A stretch of 48,566 nucleotides of DNA, taken from the NCBI GenBank assembly GCA_022360055.1, contig JAKSDO010000159.1:1-48566 (forward strand). The letters run 5' to 3'. The position numbers and the translations under genes were made by a program. A model generated the notes under the pieces. It was given only the letters and a program-made list of their open reading frames with translations. It was not told the origin of the DNA and made no database searches. Shown here piece after piece: positions 8,402-16,787 of this stretch. Positions within the stretch are counted from its first letter, which is position 1. Every line of letters begins with the position of its first letter. The DNA is from Cytophagales bacterium (lineage in GTDB: Bacteria > Bacteroidota > Bacteroidia > Cytophagales > Cyclobacteriaceae).

Positions 8402-11400
8402 TCAAAAAACAATGTTAACACCGATCATTATAATTTTAGTTGCCGGATATGTCCCGTAATCCGCCCCCATGCTCAGGTTATCGTGAGCAAACCGGCTTAC
8501 CTCAGGATCGTATCCGCTATAATTCGTCCATGTGATAAAATTTTTCATACCGGCATAGATTTTAAAATCCGAAAGGTTGATTTTTTGAACAAGATGTTCC
8601 GGAAAGCTATACTTAAGCGTGATATCCCTTACTCTCAAATATGATCCGTCCTCCACCTGAGCATCGGAAAACGTGTTCGATCTGGGGGTGGCATTGGCCC
8701 GGGGATAATCATTTGTCGGGTTACCCTCAGTCCAGCGTTCCAACGCCGTTCTTGAATTGTTTCTGTTCCCATCAAAACTTTCTAAAGCGAACAAATTGAA
8801 ATTCACTATTTCATTTCCGTAAATGCCCTGAATATAAATATTGAGATCCCAATTTTTGTATTTGAAGTTGTTTCCAAAACCGAATGAAAAATCGGGGTTG
8901 GCATTTCCCAGGATTACCCTGTCCTTTTCGTTGATTACGCGATCGCCATTTTGATCGACATACTTTCGATCACCGTGCGACGGTCTGTAATCCGTAAAAT
9001 ATGGTATATCTTCAGGATCTTCATCTAACTGAATAATTCCATCCGTTTGATACCCATAAAAAGTACCGATGGGCTGACCTTCCGCAATCCTGGTCCATCC
9101 GTTGATGCCCAGAATATTTTGCCCGACGAGGCCTTCATCATCGCCTCCGGTGAGTTTGGTGATTTCATTCCGGTTAAAGGCCATGTTGAAGCTGGTGTTC
9201 CATTCAACGATCTTCACGGTATTCACTGAATTAATGGTTAATTCGACACCTTTGTTCTCAAGATTGCCAATATTGGTATAGGCCGATTTGAAACCGGATG
9301 TATAGGGCACCGGAGCATTGAGCAGCAAGTCCGTTGTTTTCTTGAAGTAAACATCGGAAACGATGGATAATCTGTTATCAAACAAGCCAATATCGATACC
9401 AATATCGAGCTGGTCCGTGGTCTCCCATTTCAATTCCTGATTTTCTATTGATGCCGGGCCCGCTCCCTTTGCAATTTCGTTTTCTCCAAAATATGCCTCT
9501 GTAATTTCCAGCAGACCAAGGGAGCGATAAGGTGGAATGCCTTCATTACCAACCCTGCCATATCCTCCTCGCAATTTCAAATCGGAAATGGCCTCCGAAT
9601 GCTTTAAAAAGGCCTCCTCTTTCAATCTCCAGGCCAGGGCGAAAGACGGGAAAAAACCATATTTATTGTTCTCGCCAAATTTGGATGATCCATCTACCCG
9701 TCCTGTGACCGTCAGCAAATATTTCTCATTCAGGTTGTAATTGATTCTCGATATTATTGATTGCATTTGCCAGTTGGTATCGCCGGTAAATGACAGTGTT
9801 TTTTTATTTCCGGCTTGAATTGCATTAAAACCAAGCCTGTTGTCATCAAACTCAGATGTAGCGGCATATAAATATTCCGAACGGAATGCCTGCAATGAAT
9901 GGCCAATTACAATGTTTAGCGAGTGAATGGAATTAATCGTGTTTTTATAGGTCAATGTGTTCTCCAACAGCCAGGTATATCCGTTTATACTCCCAACTGC
10001 GGCCTGTCCTTTGCTGGCTTCGGCACGCTTGAGAAAATTCGGCACAAAAGATTGTTCCTTATTGAAATAAGCATCACCGCCTAGCTGAGATCTGAACACA
10101 AATTTATCATTGATGTCCCAGTTCAAGTAAACATTCCCAATAATGCGGTTTGATTTGCTCACCTGTTGGGTCTCCATCGCATCGGCTACCGGGTTACCAA
10201 CCGCAGGTTTTGAGGTGTTATTTTCATAGACGTACACTCCGTTTTCATCGTAAATTGATAATCCGGGATTAAATTCCAATGCCCATGAAGTGACGCTGGA
10301 AGGAATCGCCGATTCATCATCGGTAACTACTCCGTTCAATACATTTCTGTTTAAATTAAGGCTTGTTCCGATGGTCAGCTTTTCCGAAAGCTTCTGATCC
10401 AGGTTGAGTCTTAAATTCCCTCTTTTAAAATCCGATCCAATAATTATTCCCTCCTGATCGAAATAATTCATGGATACCGAATATGAAGTGCCAAGATTTC
10501 CTCCCATAACGGAAAATTGAAGTGATTTTATAGCGGCTTGACGAAAAATCTGTTCTTGCCAATCCGTTCCCTCTCCCAGGTTTGTCGGGCTGGCATAAAT
10601 TATTTTTCTTGGAACCCCTGCATTATCAGCAGCTTCATTTCCCAATTCTGCCAATTCCCTGGCATTAAGCATAGGTATTTTATGTCGTAAATCCTGAAGG
10701 CCGTAATAAAAATCCAGGGAGATAACAGGTTTGTCAGTCCTCCCTCTTTTCGTGGTTACCAGAATGACACCATTCGCACCGCGTGCGCCATAAATGGCCG
10801 TGGCAGACGCATCCTTTAAAATCTCCAGCGATTCTATATCATTTGGATTGATGCTTGCCAATGGATTAAGGGCCGCCCCCCTTACCGCACCTGCCGTCCC
10901 CAGGGAGGCATCGCTGATTATTGGCACTCCGTCAATGATGTATAAAGGCTCGTTATTTCCATTGATCGAACTGGTCCCCCGAATTCGAATGGTCGTCGAC
11001 GCCCCTGGCTGTCCCGAAACCTGAGTCACGACTACTCCGGCAGCTTTTCCCTGCAACCCCTGATCTAACGAAGACACTGAGGTCGACAAAATATCCTCGG
11101 ACTTAAGCGAAACTATCGATCCCGTCAGATCGCTTTTTTTTACGGCACCGTATCCGACCACCACCAATTCCTCCAATCGAGTTGCATCCTCTACCAATTC
11201 GATATCGAGCTCATCCGAAGATGAGACGACAATTTCTTTGGTAATGTACCCGATAAAACTTATTTCGATCGTGCTTCCGGCAGGAACCGTAAGTTGAAAT
11301 GCTCCGTTTGCGTCTGCAATGGTACCGGTTGCCGTTCCCTGAATACTGATGTTTGCTCCCGGCAAGGCCTCTCCTTTGGAATGAACGATGCCTGTTATTA

Positions 11401-11464
11401 AATAGTCTTGCGCATGGACAATGACCGGTAAGCCAAGGACAAGCAGCCAAATTAGCCTTTTCAT
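8402..11464 (-). CDS. SusC/RagA-family TonB-dependent transporter (PUL 1)
   Basis: Outer-membrane active importer of 1,020 residues. Signal peptide MKRLIWLLVLGLPVIVHAQ; carboxypeptidase-D-regulatory-like domain at about residues 22-92 (GEALPGANISIQGTATG...); SusC linker ELVVVGYG; plug domain with VRIRGTSSINGNNEPLYIIDG and ILKDASATAIYGARGANGVI; then a long beta-barrel ending with Phe (GVNIVF), the usual barrel C-terminal aromatic. There is no STN domain, so this transporter is not expected to signal to an anti-sigma factor, which agrees with the GntR regulator of this locus. Paired with the downstream SusD. It lies 81 nt after the Ig/lipocalin lipoprotein, with a weak hairpin in that gap. Confidence 0.96.
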   Translation of the reverse strand: MKRLIWLLVLGLPVIVHAQDYLITGIVHSKGEALPGANISIQGTATGTIADANGAFQLTVPAGSTIEISFIGYITKEIVVSSSDELDIELVEDATRLEELVVVGYGAVKKSDLTGSIVSLKSEDILSTSVSSLDQGLQGKAAGVVVTQVSGQPGASTTIRIRGTSSINGNNEPLYIIDGVPIISDASLGTAGAVRGAALNPLASINPNDIESLEILKDASATAIYGARGANGVILVTTKRGRTDKPVISLDFYYGLQDLRHKIPMLNARELAELGNEAADNAGVPRKIIYASPTNLGEGTDWQEQIFRQAAIKSLQFSVMGGNLGTSYSVSMNYFDQEGIIIGSDFKRGNLRLNLDQKLSEKLTIGTSLNLNRNVLNGVVTDDESAIPSSVTSWALEFNPGLSIYDENGVYVYENNTSKPAVGNPVADAMETQQVSKSNRIIGNVYLNWDINDKFVFRSQLGGDAYFNKEQSFVPNFLKRAEASKGQAAVGSINGYTWLLENTLTYKNTINSIHSLNIVIGHSLQAFRSEYLYAATSEFDDNRLGFNAIQAGNKKTLSFTGDTNWQMQSIISRINYNLNEKYLLTVTGRVDGSSKFGENNKYGFFPSFALAWRLKEEAFLKHSEAISDLKLRGGYGRVGNEGIPPYRSLGLLEITEAYFGENEIAKGAGPASIENQELKWETTDQLDIGIDIGLFDNRLSIVSDVYFKKTTDLLLNAPVPYTSGFKSAYTNIGNLENKGVELTINSVNTVKIVEWNTSFNMAFNRNEITKLTGGDDEGLVGQNILGINGWTRIAEGQPIGTFYGYQTDGIIQLDEDPEDIPYFTDYRPSHGDRKYVDQNGDRVINEKDRVILGNANPDFSFGFGNNFKYKNWDLNIYIQGIYGNEIVNFNLFALESFDGNRNNSRTALERWTEGNPTNDYPRANATPRSNTFSDAQVEDGSYLRVRDITLKYSFPEHLVQKINLSDFKIYAGMKNFITWTNYSGYDPEVSRFAHDNLSMGADYGTYPATKIIMIGVNIVF

Positions 11465-11500
11465 TATTTATCGATGATAAAATGGAAAATGTGAATAAAC

Positions 11501-11526
11501 CCGGCGCCACTCCTTGCGGCTACCGG
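11501..11526 (-). promoter_or_regulatory. Weak GC-rich hairpin between lipoprotein gene and susC
   Basis: In the 81-nt gap before susC, CCGGTAGCC pairs imperfectly with GGCGCCGG on the minus strand (about 7 bp with a bulge), followed by GTTTATT. It could trim or stabilise the mRNA between the two genes. Too weak to call a terminator. Confidence 0.3.
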
Positions 11527-11545
11527 GGACAATAAACTTACCGGA

Positions 11546-12415
11546 TTACCAGTCTATGTCATTACATGCCTTGGCAGGACCGGTATCATCATCATCCGGT
11601 CCGGGCATATAAGGGTCAAAGTTCGATCCCTTTGCCTGAGCGGCAAACTTCTTCACATATTCTTCCACAGGCTCATAAGGAACTGCTTCACCTCCGGTAT
11701 TAAATGCATCAAGTCCGCGGTAAATCACGTCACCTTCCATTACTTCGGCATCTATTTTTGTGATATTTACCGTATCCCTGACATCTTCCAGAAATGCTCC
11801 CGTACGGGTCATGATCAACATTCCGGTTTCTTCATTCAGGTTCCAGTAACAATAGTTAAACCACAGATCGGAGAAACTGTCCGCTTTGTCTCCAATGCTT
11901 TTGTCGTAGGATCCATCCGCATGAAAACGATATACATCATCGGTATATGGATCAGAAATATCACTTTCACCGGTTTTCACTCGAACTTCGTCCGCGAGCA
12001 ACCAATCGTATTTTAGTAAAAGCTGCGTCATTGTCAGCTCAACTTCGACTACAAGCTCTGCCTGAGCTTCTCGTCCATCTTTATCAACCACCTTAAAGTT
12101 GAACGACAGGATGTAATCTGCATCGTCGACCAACACCTCGTATTCAAACTCATATGAATTGCCGGTGATATTTGTGATCTCATCCGTATTCTGTGCACTT
12201 CCATCCCAAAGTTTTGTAACAATGAGTTTGTTGAACCCTGCTTCTGCTGTCATGGTAACGGTTACCTTAATGGTTTCCCCTGCCTTAGCAGTGATCTGAG
12301 TTTCACTAAGTGAGATCGTTGGTTCGGCGGGATCATCCTCTGAGCATGAATACATAAATGTCAATGCGCCGATAATAGCTGCAAGACATGCGTTTAAAAG
12401 AACCTTACTTTTCAT
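11546..12415 (-). CDS. Surface lipoprotein, Ig-like plus lipocalin-like domains (SusE/F-like role)
   Basis: 289 residues from the ATG at 12415 (another ATG lies two codons upstream at 12421). Lipoprotein signal ending MYSC with lipid Cys24, then SEDDP, the acidic stretch often seen after the Cys in surface-exposed Bacteroidota lipoproteins. Residues of about 30-125 look like an Ig/cadherin-type beta domain (SLSETQITAKAGETIKVTVT). Residues of about 130-235 resemble a lipocalin-like extracellular domain (YDWLLADEVRV..., YRFHADGSYD..., YCYWNLNEETG). The tail is Asp-rich (PGPDDDDTG). I infer an accessory glycan-binding protein for the SusCD pair. Its place before rather than after susC is unusual for SusE/F. 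No catalytic motif seen. Confidence 0.6.
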   Translation of the reverse strand: MKSKVLLNACLAAIIGALTFMYSCSEDDPAEPTISLSETQITAKAGETIKVTVTMTAEAGFNKLIVTKLWDGSAQNTDEITNITGNSYEFEYEVLVDDADYILSFNFKVVDKDGREAQAELVVEVELTMTQLLLKYDWLLADEVRVKTGESDISDPYTDDVYRFHADGSYDKSIGDKADSFSDLWFNYCYWNLNEETGMLIMTRTGAFLEDVRDTVNITKIDAEVMEGDVIYRGLDAFNTGGEAVPYEPVEEYVKKFAAQAKGSNFDPYMPGPDDDDTGPAKACNDIDW

Positions 12416-12532
12416 ATGCATAATTTTTTAGTTAAATGAATAGGTTTAAAAACATAAATGATATTGTTGTTGACTTATTTTTTTGCGCCTTTAATCCGGT
12501 CAATTTTATGGACCATACGAATTGTTATCTTT

Positions 12533-13663
12533 TTAGAAAATGAATTCCAAGGGCACACGAATAAACCTTGGCCGGTAAATTGCCGCATTCACGAAATGAT
12601 CAGCAAGAACAAAGCTGTTGGTGTTATAGGATATCAACATTTTCCCATTATCCGTGAATTGCGGGTGCGCTACGGCGTTATAGGTAAACAAATTTTCATT
12701 CTCGAAAGGTACCGGAGTAGTATAGATCGTTTTCTTTTTTCCCCAGGGGCCAAAAGGTGTAGAGGATATTAAAGAACATATCTCTTTGCTGAAGCCCCCG
12801 AGTTGAGTAACCCAAATATATTTATCCTCATGTTTTACAACGCTAAACTGCTCGGAACCATTAATATCTGACATGGGCACGGCATCTTCCACATCTTCGG
12901 ACCATTGATCATCTCCGGCAAAAAATTGCCACTCCCCTTCCGCATTTCCTTTTTCTGCCCGGGCAACATATGCTTTGCTGTCCCATAACCCATATAGGTA
13001 CGTAAAATCATCGCCTTCATAAACGCAATGACCAAAGTGGATGTCTCCTGTTTTATCGCGAGGAAATTCCACGATTTCGGACGCTTTCAAATCAGGAAGT
13101 GAATAGCTGAGCAATGCCATTCCCTGCCATTCGAACCCCCACATGCCGGTGTCAACCTGATGAAACTCAGAGGCGAATACTTTAAGCATGTTGTTTTCAA
13201 TGAATCCATCGCCAGGCCAATACCATATTTCTTCCTCACTTATTTGAATGCCTGAATCCGTGACTGCCCTGGGAATCATCATGGACTTAAACTCGTCCGT
13301 TTTCCCCCGGTGCAAGGTTGTCATTTTGTTACCATCCTGAACTACAAATGAATTTCTAATGAACATCGGATCTGTTTTCTCCCTGCTCATATCGGGATTG
13401 ACAGTCCCGAGGAATGTGTCACCAAATATCCATACCGTCCTGCCATCGGGCAGAAGCACGGAATATGTTCCGTCTCCTCCCGTAAAGCCGTCCCCATTCC
13501 GCTCGAACAAGGAGTTGAAATAATCGTCGACTTCTATAACCGGAGGTGTTTTCACCGGAGTCTTTGATTCGCATGCGGCCAGGAGCAGGACCAAAAAGAA
13601 GGTGCGAATAAGCCCTGAAGGCCCGTGGAAAAAGTTTTTCCAAAATAACGGAACAGGTCTCAT
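12533..13663 (-). CDS. DUF5005/DUF4185-like beta-propeller lipoprotein
   Basis: 376 residues. The long N-terminal segment ends in the lipobox LLAAC (Cys31), so it is probably an anchored lipoprotein. The mature part starts with a GDGTYSVLLPDGRTVWIFGD block and then GDTFLG, typical of DUF5005/DUF4185 propellers, which are related to glycosidase propellers such as GH183. Repeated Trp/Gly blade motifs follow (GIHFGHCVYEG-like, GLWDSKAYVARAE, FGPWGKKKTIYTT). No proven activity for this subgroup; a glycan-cleaving or binding role is inferred from its place in the PUL. Its ATG overlaps the gntR stop by four bases (ATGA), so the two are translationally coupled. Confidence 0.75.
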   Translation of the reverse strand: MRPVPLFWKNFFHGPSGLIRTFFLVLLLAACESKTPVKTPPVIEVDDYFNSLFERNGDGFTGGDGTYSVLLPDGRTVWIFGDTFLGTVNPDMSREKTDPMFIRNSFVVQDGNKMTTLHRGKTDEFKSMMIPRAVTDSGIQISEEEIWYWPGDGFIENNMLKVFASEFHQVDTGMWGFEWQGMALLSYSLPDLKASEIVEFPRDKTGDIHFGHCVYEGDDFTYLYGLWDSKAYVARAEKGNAEGEWQFFAGDDQWSEDVEDAVPMSDINGSEQFSVVKHEDKYIWVTQLGGFSKEICSLISSTPFGPWGKKKTIYTTPVPFENENLFTYNAVAHPQFTDNGKMLISYNTNSFVLADHFVNAAIYRPRFIRVPLEFIF

Positions 13664-14391
13664 AGTTTTCGTTCACTTTCCACACTGTAAACAATACTAT
13701 CTGCCCGGTAGTATCCTAAATTATATTCTATTGGGCGATTGCCCGGATCGTAAACAAATCGTTTACGCTTCAAAATCGGGTCCCCGATCGTCACGTTGAG
13801 CTTGTTTGCCAGGGTAGTGTCTGCAGCTCTTGCGGATATCTCCTCCTTTGATAATTGAGCCACAACAGAATAATCCTGTTGCATGATCTCATAAAGAGGC
13901 CTCGTAAAATCCTCTTTACCGGTCAGCCCTATTCTCGGATGAAAATAGGAGATGAAATACACAAACGGTCTTCCGGAGTCTCCCCGAAGCCTGGCCATCT
14001 TCAGCACTTTCACGTCTTCATGAATACTAAAAAATGTTGCCACCTTTTCGGTCGGTTTTACAAATGACAATTCCAACTCGTAATTAACTACTTCAATGCC
14101 CTTAGCTTTCATTTCCTGCGAAAAACTCAACCAATTCTGCGCTTTGCTGTCAACGGTTTTAATCACTTTGGTGCCAAAACCTTTTTTTCTGAACAGGAGT
14201 CCTTCATACACGAGTTTGTTGGTGGCCTGGCGCAGCGTATTTCTGGAAATTCCCAATTCCCTGGCCATCCCGGCCTCGTTCGGCAACAATTTGCCATTCT
14301 GATACTCGGGAAGCACAATCAACTTGCGCAATAATTCCTCCACCTGAACATGTAAGGGGATGGGGCTATTGTGATCAATCCTAAAATCCAT
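13660..14391 (-). CDS. GntR-family (HutC/UTRA) transcriptional regulator
   Basis: 243 residues. The winged-helix GntR domain at about residues 8-75 has the family signature PLHVQVEELLRKLI and the recognition helix NEAGMARELGISRNTLRQA. A UTRA effector domain at about 95-235 includes the typical KMARLRGDSGRPFVY and DPILKRKRFVYDPGNRPIEY segments. UTRA regulators usually bind phosphorylated sugars, so a mannose- or hexose-phosphate signal is plausible here (inference). It heads the minus-strand run into PUL 1 and overlaps the next gene. Candidate operator dyads lie 37-64 nt upstream of its start. Confidence 0.92.
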   Translation of the reverse strand: MDFRIDHNSPIPLHVQVEELLRKLIVLPEYQNGKLLPNEAGMARELGISRNTLRQATNKLVYEGLLFRKKGFGTKVIKTVDSKAQNWLSFSQEMKAKGIEVVNYELELSFVKPTEKVATFFSIHEDVKVLKMARLRGDSGRPFVYFISYFHPRIGLTGKEDFTRPLYEIMQQDYSVVAQLSKEEISARAADTTLANKLNVTIGDPILKRKRFVYDPGNRPIEYNLGYYRADSIVYSVESERKL

Positions 14392-14427
14392 CTCAGAAAT
14401 TTTACGTGTTTTTAATTTTGCTATTAT

Positions 14428-14455
14428 GTATATACGTTTAAATGTATGAACATTT
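14428..14455 (-). promoter_or_regulatory. Candidate GntR operator dyads upstream of gntR
   Basis: Two adjacent palindromes lie 37-64 nt upstream of the gntR ATG: GTATATAC (14428-14435) and AAATGT-ATGA-ACATTT (14440-14455). AT-rich dyads with GT/AC ends fit HutC-subfamily sites, and self-regulation is common in this family. The assignment is from position and symmetry only. Confidence 0.45.
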
Positions 14456-14629
14456 ACATTAAATCAAAACATTTTCACTAATTTTCTTCGAACAAGTGCG
14501 GGATACAGCCTCACCAATCGTCTAAAACCGGCCGCGCAACCATTCAATAATCGATGTAACACGCCTTTAAATGATGCGATTAAATTCTTCACTTATGTGT
14601 CCGAAGGAGCACGAATACCCGTTGAAGTC

Positions 14630-14706
14630 GTCGGTTAATACCGGTAAGTTTTGGGAATAGCGGCCAGTGAGGCTCAGAATCAACGCATTAACCGACCGGG
14701 TATGTC
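14630..14706. repeat. 10-bp inverted repeat with 57-nt spacer
   Basis: GTCGGTTAAT at 14630-14639 is matched exactly in inverse by ATTAACCGAC at 14697-14706. The enclosed 57 bases show no ORF. It could be a folded RNA element, a remnant of a small mobile repeat, or chance. Confidence 0.4.
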
Positions 14707-14840
14707 AGACTGCACAACACAAGCATTACTTTTCCCAGGATGTCAATTGATTCCATACTTATCTGTAATAAAGTGATTCTACTTTCAGCGTAATAATGAA
14801 TTCCACTTCCCGAAGTGTGACTAGAAAAACGGCCTGATGT

Positions 14841-14878
14841 TTTGATATTAACACACATATTCTATATTTGTAGAATAT
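14841..14878 (+). promoter_or_regulatory. Bacteroidota promoter overlapped by BlaI-type operator
   Basis: A -33 box TTTG (14841-14844) and a perfect -7 box TATATTTG (14863-14870, consensus TAnnTTTG) are separated by 18 bases. The -7 box is embedded in the dyad ATATTCTA-tatttg-TAGAATAT (14857-14878), perfect over 8 bp per arm. BlaI/MecI repressors bind such dyads with a TACA/TGTA-like core. Transcription would start about 20 bases before the repressor ATG at 14897, so the site should give autorepression of the blaI/M56 operon. Confidence 0.75.
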
Positions 14879-14896
14879 AATCAAACAACGTAGAGT

Positions 14897-15268
14897 ATGC
14901 AATTGACAAAAGCGGAAGAACAGGTCATGAAATTCATCTGGAAGTTGGGGGAAGGGTATATGAAGAATATTCGTGACGAATTCGATGACCCCAAACCTGC
15001 CACTACCACTGTGGCTACTCTAATTAAGCGACTTATTGATAAGGGGTATGTTGGTTATGACCAGCACGGCAGTAACAGAAAATACTATCCGACCGTGAAA
15101 AAATCAGCGTATTTTGCCAAACAGGTCAATTCCATGATCAAGGAATTCTTCAATAACTCTACAACTCAGTTTGCTTCCTTTTTTACCAGGGAAACCGACC
15201 TGAGTGTGAAAGAACTTGAAGCGTTGAAGAAAGTAATTGAGGAAAAAATAGAAGATAAGAAAAAGTAG
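14897..15268 (+). CDS. BlaI/MecI/CopY-family transcriptional repressor
   Basis: 123 residues, typical of the family. The winged-helix N-terminal domain opens with MQLTKAEEQVMKFIWKLGEG and has the TTVATLIKRLIDKGYVGYDQ recognition helix and wing. The C-terminal half forms the dimerisation helices (NSMIKEFFNNSTTQFASFF). In this family the paired M56 membrane protease triggers cleavage or release of the repressor. The M56 gene follows after 4 bases, and an operator dyad sits on the promoter. In Bacteroidota these pairs are common outside beta-lactam resistance, and nothing nearby encodes a beta-lactamase. Confidence 0.93.
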   Translation: MQLTKAEEQVMKFIWKLGEGYMKNIRDEFDDPKPATTTVATLIKRLIDKGYVGYDQHGSNRKYYPTVKKSAYFAKQVNSMIKEFFNNSTTQFASFFTRETDLSVKELEALKKVIEEKIEDKKK

Positions 15269-15272
15269 GATC

Positions 15273-16472
15273 ATGGTAGATTTCATCATCAAATCGACAA
15301 TCAGCTTAGGTATATTATATCTTTTCTATGTCCTTTTTTTAAGTCATATAAAGACATTAAAGTTCAATAGATACTTTTTATCAGGATCACTAATATTCGC
15401 TCTTGCAGTACCTCTAATATCCATCCCTGTAGAATTCGGCGCAACGACCTTTTCGAGTACGAGTGAGGTGATCAACAAGATTTCATCATCAATAGTTCAA
15501 ATGGATCAAACCATCTACGTACCTCAAAACAGCAGCGCAATCGGTTTTTTTATGCTCCCATACTTATATGGTTTAGTTTCCTTTATACTCCTGGGCAGGT
15601 TTACAATCAATCTTTTCCATATAATCGGAACTATCGGAAGGAATTACAGGATCCGAAAATCAGGCCATTGGCTAATTCTGGATAGGAATTGTACCATGCC
15701 TTATACCTTTTTCAATCAGGTTATTGTCAACAAAGATGCCTATGAGAAGGGAATTATCGATAAAAGGATAATGCAACATGAAGTGGCACATGCCAAGCAG
15801 TTGCATTCTGTTGACATCGTTATTGTGGAATTGTTAAAAGTATTCATGTGGGTAAATCCATTTGTTTGGTTGATGAAAAAACCAATCCAATTAAATCACG
15901 AGTATCTGGCAGACAGTTCTGTCCTGACCAAAAATAGCATTAGTGAATACCAGAATATTCTGATAAATCTAGTACTGGACAACAACGCGGGAACACTGAC
16001 AAGTAATTTTAATTTTTCTCTTACCAAACAACGACTAAAAATGATGACCAGACAATTTTCAAAGAAACAAGCTGTAGTTAATTTTTTGGCAACCGGTATT
16101 CTAGTGTTTTTCCTGGGAACAATGTTAGCTTTTAATCAAAAAAAAGACATCGAGTATACAATCGATCTGGATGGGAAACGCGGAAATTATGCAAAGCAAG
16201 AATTAAAGCACTCTGACTTTGCCATGATGAAGATCACGACAAACAACAAAGAAAAAGTTGTCCTGGAATTTGATATCATCTTGGCAAGAGGCAAAAGAGC
16301 AATTCATTATAACAGGAGCGTTCAGGGGAATCAATTTGACCTGAAATATTTTTCAGAGGATACAAGAGATGGTGACAGAATTGTGATAGAAATATTGAAA
16401 ATATCAGACGAAAACATAGAACTGACCCAGTATAATTCTATAATTACAATACCTATTGATTTTGATAAGTAG
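15273..16472 (+). CDS. M56-family (BlaR1/MecR1-like) membrane metalloprotease
   Basis: 399 residues. Membrane segments at about residues 3-22, 33-50 and 85-108 precede the zinc protease motif HEVAH (about residues 169-173) and the downstream HEYLAD helix supplying the third zinc-binding Glu. A further membrane segment at about 270-288 (FLATGILVFFLGTMLAF) leads into a periplasmic domain of about 110 residues rich in beta strands. There is no penicillin-binding sensor domain and no TonB C-terminus, so the signal sensed is unknown. Four bases after the repressor gene: one operon. Confidence 0.9.
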   Translation: MVDFIIKSTISLGILYLFYVLFLSHIKTLKFNRYFLSGSLIFALAVPLISIPVEFGATTFSSTSEVINKISSSIVQMDQTIYVPQNSSAIGFFMLPYLYGLVSFILLGRFTINLFHIIGTIGRNYRIRKSGHWLILDRNCTMPYTFFNQVIVNKDAYEKGIIDKRIMQHEVAHAKQLHSVDIVIVELLKVFMWVNPFVWLMKKPIQLNHEYLADSSVLTKNSISEYQNILINLVLDNNAGTLTSNFNFSLTKQRLKMMTRQFSKKQAVVNFLATGILVFFLGTMLAFNQKKDIEYTIDLDGKRGNYAKQELKHSDFAMMKITTNNKEKVVLEFDIILARGKRAIHYNRSVQGNQFDLKYFSEDTRDGDRIVIEILKISDENIELTQYNSIITIPIDFDK

Positions 16473-16787
16473 GACCGGTTAGCTAGCGAAAATATTAATT
16501 ACTGAAATCCTCCGGAATTTCCCAGATCTCTCAGATGAAGGGAAGTTTGGCCGACAGGAGCTGTCAAGAAAATGCTGATTTTCAAGGCAAAATGAAGAGA
16601 TAATCACAAACTTGAAATGCAAATTCTTATCCTTGTCGTTTATTTATTATTTTAAAACTTTGGTAAAATAAAATAGGTCAACCAGGGGTTTTATTCGTTT
16701 TTGGGTAAAATAACGGTTATCAGCGATTTTGGCTGATAACATTGTTCTGATTTGTGTCGTTGAGGAATTTATCTTAAAAAGCAAATA
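16473..16787. other. Intergenic region between convergent genes
   Basis: 315 bases between the M56 protease (plus) and the GH127 gene (minus). It is AT-rich with no ORF of note. The only structure I see is the inverted repeat at 16716-16740. Confidence 0.6.
16716..16740. terminator. Inverted repeat, probable terminator downstream of GH127
   Basis: Perfect 9-bp arms GTTATCAGC (16716-16724) and GCTGATAAC (16732-16740) with a 7-nt loop, lying between two convergent stop codons. On the minus strand it is followed by CGTTATTTTACC, a modest T-rich tract. Position favours a shared terminator. Confidence 0.55.

Larger units (their letters stand above)
14392..14896. other. Intergenic region between divergent gntR and blaI-like genes
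   Basis: 505 bases between divergent transcription units. The left end carries the gntR-proximal dyads (14428-14455). The middle carries a 10-bp inverted repeat with a 57-nt spacer. The right end carries the blaI-type promoter/operator. Between 14460 and 14640 there is a plus-frame stretch without stops ending at a TAA, but it has no start and no recognisable family. Confidence 0.6.

Noticed and set aside
11211-11510. ORF overlapping the susC start in another frame
   Set aside because: It is a shadow of the SusC signal and regulatory-like domains, with Arg/His/Cys-rich non-coding composition.
14460-14640. Stop-free plus-strand stretch before the BlaI-type gene
   Set aside because: About 55 codons end at a TAA, but there is no start, no recognisable motif, and the composition is not clearly coding.
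14897-16472. BlaI/M56 pair as a beta-lactam resistance operon
   Set aside because: The M56 protein has no penicillin-binding sensor domain and no beta-lactamase or penicillin-binding protein gene is nearby.
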